DNA from: Lepiota brunneoincarnata
Lineage: Eukaryota > Basidiomycota > Agaricomycetes > Agaricales > Agaricaceae
NCBI GenBank assembly: GCA_023014365.1
Contig: JAEBUN010000049.1
Span: 62,001 to 126,000, forward strand
DNA: 64,000 bases
Direction of reading: 5' to 3'
The notes under the pieces were generated by a model that was not told the origin of the DNA, did not search any database, and worked only from the letters and a program-made list of their open reading frames with translations. Each line of letters starts with the position of its first letter. The stretch's first letter is position 1. Positions 57,895 through 64,000 of the stretch are shown here, one piece after another. Both the position numbers and the translations under genes were made by a program.

Positions 57895-58690
57895 CAGCAT
57901 CCTGTTTCATCTGTGCTTGAAAGTGCTGCCATCGTCCTAGAGGATAAAGGGATCACGCCCCCATGCCTCCTTCCTCGCATGTAGCACCATCGGATTCCGG
58001 ATCCTCTACGCATCTGTGTCCCAGTTCGTCCCGGTCTGACCCCAAGAATACAGAAGCTCTCCTTAATAGAACGTCCCCAGCTGGTCTCCAGACCACGATC
58101 CCTCCTTGCGTGCTCTAGTCGGTTATTCCGTCTCCTTCCACTGTCCGCACCACCCACTGCTCAGCCAAGCATGGCAACCCTTGCCCGCTATTGTCACAGC
58201 CGCGCGTGAACAGGCCTGCAGCTCCGCCATATGTCAACCATCGCCGCTTCCCGCACTTGCATGTGTTACATCCACTGGGACGTCTAATGTCCAAAATGAC
58301 AATCAGCTGCATCAACCGCCTCATGCAGCACCACAGTTGGTCTCCTTTCATTCATGTCTCGCTCGACCTCCCCCGTGTCCACTTCCTCTCCCACCACCCC
58401 GCTTTGTTCATCGAACCTCCTCCGTATAGCCCTAGCATCAGCAGTTTTGCCATCGCTGTTACGCAGGCCCCAGAGCATCGGCCTGTCCGTTCTATCCCCG
58501 CCGACAACCACGTGAGCGCCAAATACGTCAATGTGGGGAGCTGTAACACTGAGGGGATTCCACGTGGCTTCAGGCGGGTGCAACCGAGGGATAGTATTCA
58601 TCGCACAAGTAGTGAGTGAATTGGATGGCCGGAGGCTCTCCCCACCACGCCGAAATCCCAGCCTGCGATACAACCCCGACAGTCGCCCCT
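57895..58690 (+). pseudogene. Gene S pseudogene 1
   Basis: It aligns piecewise with gene S: the ctgtgcttgaaagtgctgcc block, the cgtcccggtctgaccccaaga block, ctgaggggattc and ggatagtatt. Frames are broken throughout. It precedes a NACHT remnant, keeping the S-NACHT order. Confidence 0.7.
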
Positions 58691-59012
58691 TGTTCTGACG
58701 TTTTACAATATTCGTGATGGTAGGGTGCTACCTCTGCTGGATTTCGATTACTACTCGTAGTCAACTTTCTATTGGTAGATGTGCACGACCAGCCTCTAAG
58801 ATGTCATATTCAGCTGACGTTTTGCTCCTACGTCCATCTCTACTCGCGGCAGCAATAAATGTATGGCTTGCTAAACATGCACATGTGTGATCTGGCTGAC
58901 GATCGGATGGCTGGGTCTCTTTGGGACAGCTTTATCGGGCCACCCTAAATGGCCCCCGATTCTCGGGAGCTTAGCAACCGTCGTCGCGTATGCTGTACCC
59001 CACAACGGGCAG

Positions 59013-59200
59013 GTTCAAGCAACCTGGACAGGAACATCGAGCGCCAATGCATTTTTCGATGGCTGCAGCCGATCCATTCCAGCGTTACATGTGTATCCCT
59101 CATTAAGATGGTTACCGACAGGCTCAACGACAACAAAGGTAACTGTGACATGATGTGGCTCCCGCCGAACCTCCTGACAATGGCAGTGGCATGAACTACT
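59013..59200 (+). pseudogene. NACHT exon remnant (A-type)
   Basis: A linker-exon match (gcag then SSNLDRNIE) is followed by main-exon residues VTDRLNDNKGNCDMMWL, stopping where the P-loop would lie. The rest of the gene is gone. Confidence 0.65.
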
Positions 59201-59408
59201 GACAAGCACCGTTGCTCCATCCACGCCTGGCTCATTTCTATATCTGATTGATTTGTGTGTGCATAAGGGTGGAATTGAGCTGGAGATTGAAACGACAGAA
59301 GCAATGGACGTCGGTTTCGGTGGACGGATGATTAAACACGTCTGGCCTATTATCTGCCTACATATTGCGACCTTTCTCCTAGCCCTTGGCGGTGTTCCTC
59401 CCTGACTG

Positions 59409-59798
59409 TCAGCCGTCGAACCCACCTGCCCTAGCCCTCAACTTATTTGCCCACTGCTGTGCATCTTGGGCCATGTCACCAGCGTTTTGTGCCATCAACC
59501 TTGCTCTCGTAATCGATACCGCGTCTGCCCTCGTCAGCTGGAGGGTAACCAGGTTCCAGCGCCGAGTATCTGCTTTTTGTAGTAATTCGTTTGCCTTCGT
59601 TTCTGCAATTCGAACTTTTTTTAGTGGCGATTTTGGGCTCGGCCTTGATACACCATGTGTTTTCCGGGAAGAGGCCTCACGCGACTTCTTTTTTTGGTTA
59701 ACACCGCTCTGCTGGTGATCATATAGTTAGCACAAATGAGATAGAAAGCCAGAGTGAAGATTCAGTGATACCTGTGACGTATTAGCGTTGGGCTGCAT
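59409..59798 (-). CDS. Small two-exon gene, unknown product (109 residues)
   Basis: Exon 1 is 59772-59798 (ATG at 59796-59798) and exon 2 is 59409-59711 (stop at 59409-59411). The 60-bp GT-AG intron joins them in frame. A TATA box (minus TATATAAC, plus 59853-59860) lies about 55 bp upstream of the ATG. The product is basic at the N-terminus (QKKKSREASSRK, KSPLKKVR) and then one long predicted helix rich in Ala, Gln and Arg (TRADAVSITRARLMAQNAG). No family is recognised. CpG is normal and the frame is clean, unlike everything around it, so it may be a live gene or a recent arrival. Confidence 0.6.
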
Positions 59799-59852
59799 TG
59801 GTGCACTTTCAGTGACTGAGGAGATAGAATGGGGTCAAGGTGTGTCGAAGCT

Positions 59853-59860
59853 GTTATATA
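59853..59860 (-). promoter_or_regulatory. TATA box of the small two-exon gene
   Basis: Minus TATATAAC, about 55 bp before the ATG at 59798. Confidence 0.5.
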
Positions 59861-61215
59861 TCGTCGGTGTGTAGGTCCATAGGCCGGGCTGTGAGCTCAA
59901 TAGAGCCGAGGGATATTTGGTTGCCAAGAGCACGGGTTGGTGTTATGGTGCCATGCTCCGCAAGTATGAGACAGCCGAGTCAACATTAACCAGATCGGGT
60001 TCAAATCTACCTCTTTTTTTTAGCGGGCCTGCTCTGATTGGTTTTAACTATCAGTACAGAGGCTATGTATTAGGGTGTACTGTGTTGGCCGACTCCAGGT
60101 GCGCAGGATCAGCTGTATCTGATGCATTTGGGGGATAATTGTGACATAGAAGTCAGCAGGTTGGAGCACCAAGTTTTACTAAGGGCCTCTTTGGCAACAC
60201 TGAGCTCGAGCCCATTGTCCGCCAGTTCCCACGGTTATGGATATCTGTGGGTTCGTGACAAACATATTACTTAACACGCCGCGACGCGGCGCAGTCACAG
60301 TTCCACGTGCATTTTGCTTGTTGTAGAATTGCATCGGGTGCCCAGAGAGAGAAGTTCGCAAAGCCAGGAGAGACCGGTAAGAGAGGTGTGCTGTGGAAGT
60401 GCGCGTACAGATTGTGAGGAATGGAGCATTACGGTGGCTGTCGCTGTTGCAGATTGTAGAGTGACGATGTATCGTTGCTCAATCCGTTGCTCCTCAGCCT
60501 TTTACATGCCCTCGTTGACTTGAAGTTGTGGATGTCCATGGTGTATGTACTAATTAAACACGGTGTGACTACCTCCTGCTCGATGTGACCACTGTGACCC
60601 AAAACCCACCACCGACGCGATCACCTCCCAGATTTTGATCGTTTCCCTGCTGTGGTTTCATGGACCTGCAGAGGCCGCCAAACAGACAATTGCCGGGGGT
60701 CATCGTAGGTTGGGTGCCACAATTTGCAGGCGCTGCATTCGTAGTACTCTGATGCTAATGCAAAAAGATTTATTTGCACATGTTTCAACGAGATCCGTAG
60801 AATGAGATCCATGAAATGTATGGCGTCCGTGAGAGGCGGGAGTAATGTAGCCCCACCCAAAGAAGATGAGATATAGGGTATCAGTGTGGCGCCGTGGCCC
60901 CCTGTGCCAGTACTATGTTTATATGCATTAAGGGTGGGTCCGGAAAATCCGGTGCATATCCTGACAGATAGATCTCATTCCTGATATTCCGTGGCTCATT
61001 GCCGCAGTCTCTTCTCCATCCAATAGCCCATTTGCAATCCATTCCCTTCGATCACTTGGCGTTTGGGCTCCGAGAGCCAAGAGACGATTTGAACATTGCC
61101 TTGTGATAAAATGACTGCATTTGTTCACATGGGCTAGCGACCTTGGGTGAGCCACGTTACGTTGACATCGGTTGGAGATAACCCGATAATAGTGGACACA
61201 AATTCCTGCCTTAGA
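59861..61215. other. Low-coding interval with short minus-strand open frames
   Basis: Two minus-strand open stretches (60621-60860, with YECSACKLWHPTYDD, and 60928-61155, with DRREWIANGLLDGEE) look more protein-like than chance but have no start, splice or family support. The right end (about 61195-61215) again matches the NACHT 3' flank near 49425. Confidence 0.35.
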
Positions 61216-61926
61216 GGGTCTCCAGCTGAAGAGGCTCAGACTCTCCTACAGATGGGTCGTGTCGAGGTAGGTATGGTCGAGTGAAATGAAATGAAATATA
61301 TTGAAACGAAGTGAAACACAGCGAAACAAGGGGGCGAGTGTGATCGGCAAAACGACCACAGGGTTTCAAAAACCATGGAGACATGTTGCTTGAGAGAGAG
61401 AATTAGAGAGCGAGATTGATAGAAAATTTCTGGGTCAATTATGGACTGGAGAACTCGTCTCCGAGATCTGTGCTTTATATACAAGATAACTATGGTTACT
61501 TTATGTTTCCTACACCGAAACAAAGAGGAAAATAAGAGATCCTTAAGCTAAGTCATATCTATGAGATGGAGAACATGAAGATTTCATGACAATGTTAGCA
61601 GAAAATTAGGAAAGGGGAAAGAAGAAGATAAAACGGATGGTGTGCGAGGCACAGAAAAACCTACAAACAGGGAGAAATTTTATTCTATGATCGTGCTCAG
61701 GGAATGAAACGGAGAATGAATGAAAATTTTATCTGTCCTTCAACATATGAGGCTGCCGACGGAATGGAGATGTCGTCGAATGATAATTGTCCCTTTGGCA
61801 CGGGCGCTCCGATATTCTTGATCCGAGGGTTCGTTCCAGGTTTGTCAGGGTCCATCTTCTGGGCTCTACGAGAGGTGGCATGGGGTGGCTGTTACGTGTG
61901 CAGCCGTGTGCCCACCTCTACACAGC
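61216..61926. other. About 700-bp insertion in a NACHT 3' flank
   Basis: The flanks match the continuous sequence at 49425-49500, so about 700 bp were inserted here. The insert has a gaaat-type short tandem repeat (61280-61310), a TATA-like tttatatac near 61472 and a minus-strand coding-like stretch at about 61720-61860 (DPDKPGTNPRIKNIG). Its ends are not clear TG/CA and no duplication was found. Confidence 0.45.
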
Positions 61927-62767
61927 CATATATCATTCGACTGTGCAGGTAATTTAGTATGTACAGTACGGTACGGCACAAACTGCGACATGGTGTCCTC
62001 TTTGATTTGAAGTGTTAAGCACTGACGTCCCCCTCTCAGTTGACCCTGTCGCCTGCCAACCCCCCTCTGGGACGGGGCACGGGCAGCCTGGGCAGCAGTG
62101 ATATCCTGAGACACGGATTTTTCTCCGAGTCCCCAGGTCTATTGTCATGAACTGGAGACCCACTTTTCAGCTTTATCAGTATCCAACAAGCATCTGAATT
62201 TGCAAAGCAAGTCGGAGGTGTCATGCACGGCATGTGGCCTTGATCACATATCTCATCAAAGATCAAGGACTGGGCAGCATGTAGCTGTTGTTGCACGGGT
62301 GCGCGTCGCCATCCTTCCGCCCCCACAGATGCTGGCTACGCAGTCCTGGTCTGATGCCAAGAGCGGAACTGTTTCCCACTCATCCTGTGAGCACACTGAC
62401 ACTACTGATCGCGTCGCTATTGCCATAGCAGCTCAAACCACCAGCCCTATCTGGCTTCCCATTCTTTGACTTATATCCCTCATATCTGTACAAAGTCCTA
62501 GTGGTGCAGGCTAGTTATGCGCACTGCAGAGGTGGATGAGTGTGTGCTGGAGACCTTGGTGAATACTTCAAGGTCCGTGACTGAACGGTTCAGCGTTCAT
62601 CATGACTGTCATCTTATTGCCATTCTCTGGGTTGTGACTGCAACCTACCCTATCCGCTTCGCCCATGAAGCTTTTGTCCTAGCACGCTCTCCATAAGCGC
62701 CGGGCACATTACTGAACCCTTTATGCCTCTTTCTGCGCACTACCTGGTGTGCCAAAATCCCCATGGC

Positions 62768-63420
62768 TGAGGGGCCACGGAGCAACCCGAGCACCCCATT
62801 TGACCATCATTCAGTTAGCCATGCGTCTGTCCCATGACTCATTCCTTCCATGTAGCACCATCAGATTCTGGGTGCTACACGCGTCTCCGTCCCAGTTTGA
62901 GCCCAAGACCACAGAAGCCCTCCTTAATAGAATGTCTCCGGTTGTTCTCCAGGTCGCGGTCCCTCCTCGCCTGCTCCAGTTGGTTATCCTGTCTCCTTCC
63001 ACTGCTCAGCCAAGCATGACAATCCCTGCCCGCTATTGTCACAGCTGCGTGTGAACAGGCCTGCAGCTCCACCATACGTCAATCACCGCCGCTTCCCATA
63101 CTTGCATGTGTCATATCCACTGGAACGTCCAATGTCCAAATGATAATCAACTGCACCAACCGCTTCATGCCGCATCACAGTTGGACTCCTTTCATTCGCA
63201 TCCCATTAGTATCAGCAGTTTTAGAATCACCAGCGTCAAGCATACCAAGGGCACTAGCCCCTTCGTCCCACCTCCGCCAGCATCCGCATGAGTGTCAGAT
63301 ATGTCAACGTGGGGATAACACTCTGATTGAGGGGATTCTAGTTGGCCTCATGGGGGTGTAACCCCTGCGGGCAGAGGGATGGCATTCATCACACAAGTGG
63401 TGAGTACATGGGATGACCGG
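62768..63420 (+). pseudogene. Gene S pseudogene 2
   Basis: It is collinear with pseudogene S1 at an offset of about 4.88 kb (shared blocks cgtctccgtcccag, gaagccctccttaatagaa, ctgcagctccaccatac and ttgaggggattc). All frames are broken. Confidence 0.7.
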
Positions 63421-63755
63421 ACGCTCTCCTCACTACGTTGAAGTCCTGGCATGCGACACAAACCTGGTAGTCGCACCTGCTCTGGTGTCTTATGATATTC
63501 GTGTTGGCAGGGTGCTACCTATATTGGATTTAAGATGCTTACTGCGCGCAGGTAATATTTTATTGGTACATGTGCACGACCGGCCCCCCGGGATATTCAG
63601 CCGGCGTATTTCTTCTATGCCCCATCTCTACCGGTGGCAGAAATAAATGTATGGCTTGCGAAACGCATACACATGTGATCTGGCCAACGATCAGGTGGCT
63701 CTGTGTCTCCTTTTGCTAAGATCTTTGCGACTGGGATACCTTTATCTGTCCACTT

Positions 63756-64000
63756 TTGTCAATGGCCCCCGAGAGCTTAGCAACCATCATCGCGTACGCC
63801 GTGCCCTCCATAGAGAGGCTTAAGCACTGGCAGGGGCATCGGGCGCCAATGTACATTTCGATGCCCGCAGTCCAGCCCATCGTAGTGGCTGCCAGACCTA
63901 TCCATTCCAGTTTTGAAGCATCTGAGGGGCCGTGCGGCTGGCTCAGAGCTCACCTGCAGTCGCCACCCCTCCCCACATCCTAATACTTCCGGGGTATACC
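63756..64000 (+). pseudogene. NACHT leader/linker remnant, cut by the window edge
   Basis: It aligns with 58950-59180 (ccccgagagcttagcaacc, gcgtacgc, ggcgccaatg). It starts the next decayed NACHT copy and runs off the window. Confidence 0.55.

Noticed and set aside
59990..60020. tRNA-like gggttcaaatc followed by a T-run
   Set aside because: It resembles a B box and terminator, but the flanking bases do not form a T-arm, and no A box or cloverleaf could be placed upstream.
60621..61155. Two minus-strand protein-like frames
   Set aside because: They look mildly coding, but no promoter, intron or homologous copy supports them as genes.

Overview
This is fungal nuclear DNA, most likely from an agaricomycete (mushroom-forming basidiomycete). 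The evidence is short GT-AG introns of about 50-85 bp, a family of repeat-less NACHT-ATPase genes, a secreted ricin-B-type lectin, Ty3/gypsy, Ty1/copia and Tc1/mariner elements, and long stretches where CpG has decayed to TpG/CpA. No species can be named from the sequence. Nothing prokaryotic or CRISPR-like was seen.

Layout. 1-5742: a minus-strand Ty3/gypsy element, cut at the left window edge and interrupted by a 1.3-kb solo LTR. 5743-6840: LTR relic and unassigned AT-rich DNA. 6841-13975: a decayed NACHT gene broken by a Tc1 element, an orphan NACHT 3' end, one intact NACHT gene (A) and another NACHT fragment. 15017-20743: the gene-like core, with intact NACHT gene B, a ricin-B lectin gene and a conserved Ser/Pro-rich gene (S). 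21083-30101: three decayed NACHT copies (D, E, F), one with a Tc1 insertion and one cut by a retroelement fragment. 30102-49159: a nested stack. NACHT F holds a Tc1 element, which holds a 17-kb gypsy element (E1), which holds a young chromovirus (E2); each insertion has its own target-site duplication. 49302-49415: the last exon of NACHT F. 49508-56358: a Ty1/copia element with a second copy of the solo LTR inside it. 56359-64000: decayed tandem copies of the S-NACHT unit plus one apparently intact two-exon small gene.

The host genes seem to have multiplied as a unit (S gene 3' end plus NACHT gene) that is still intact at 11-21 kb and increasingly CpG-depleted elsewhere; the transposons landed mainly in the decayed copies. 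Reconstructed splice sites show that intact NACHT proteins carry a conserved two-exon C-terminal module with no name known to me. The most unusual element content is a three-exon, Zn2Cys6-type gene with its own TATA box, lying antisense between pol and the 3' LTR of chromovirus E2. All three gypsy families show a primer-binding site complementary to their own predicted mRNA 5' end (Tf1/sushi-like self-priming), while the copia element has a half-tRNA-iMet type site.
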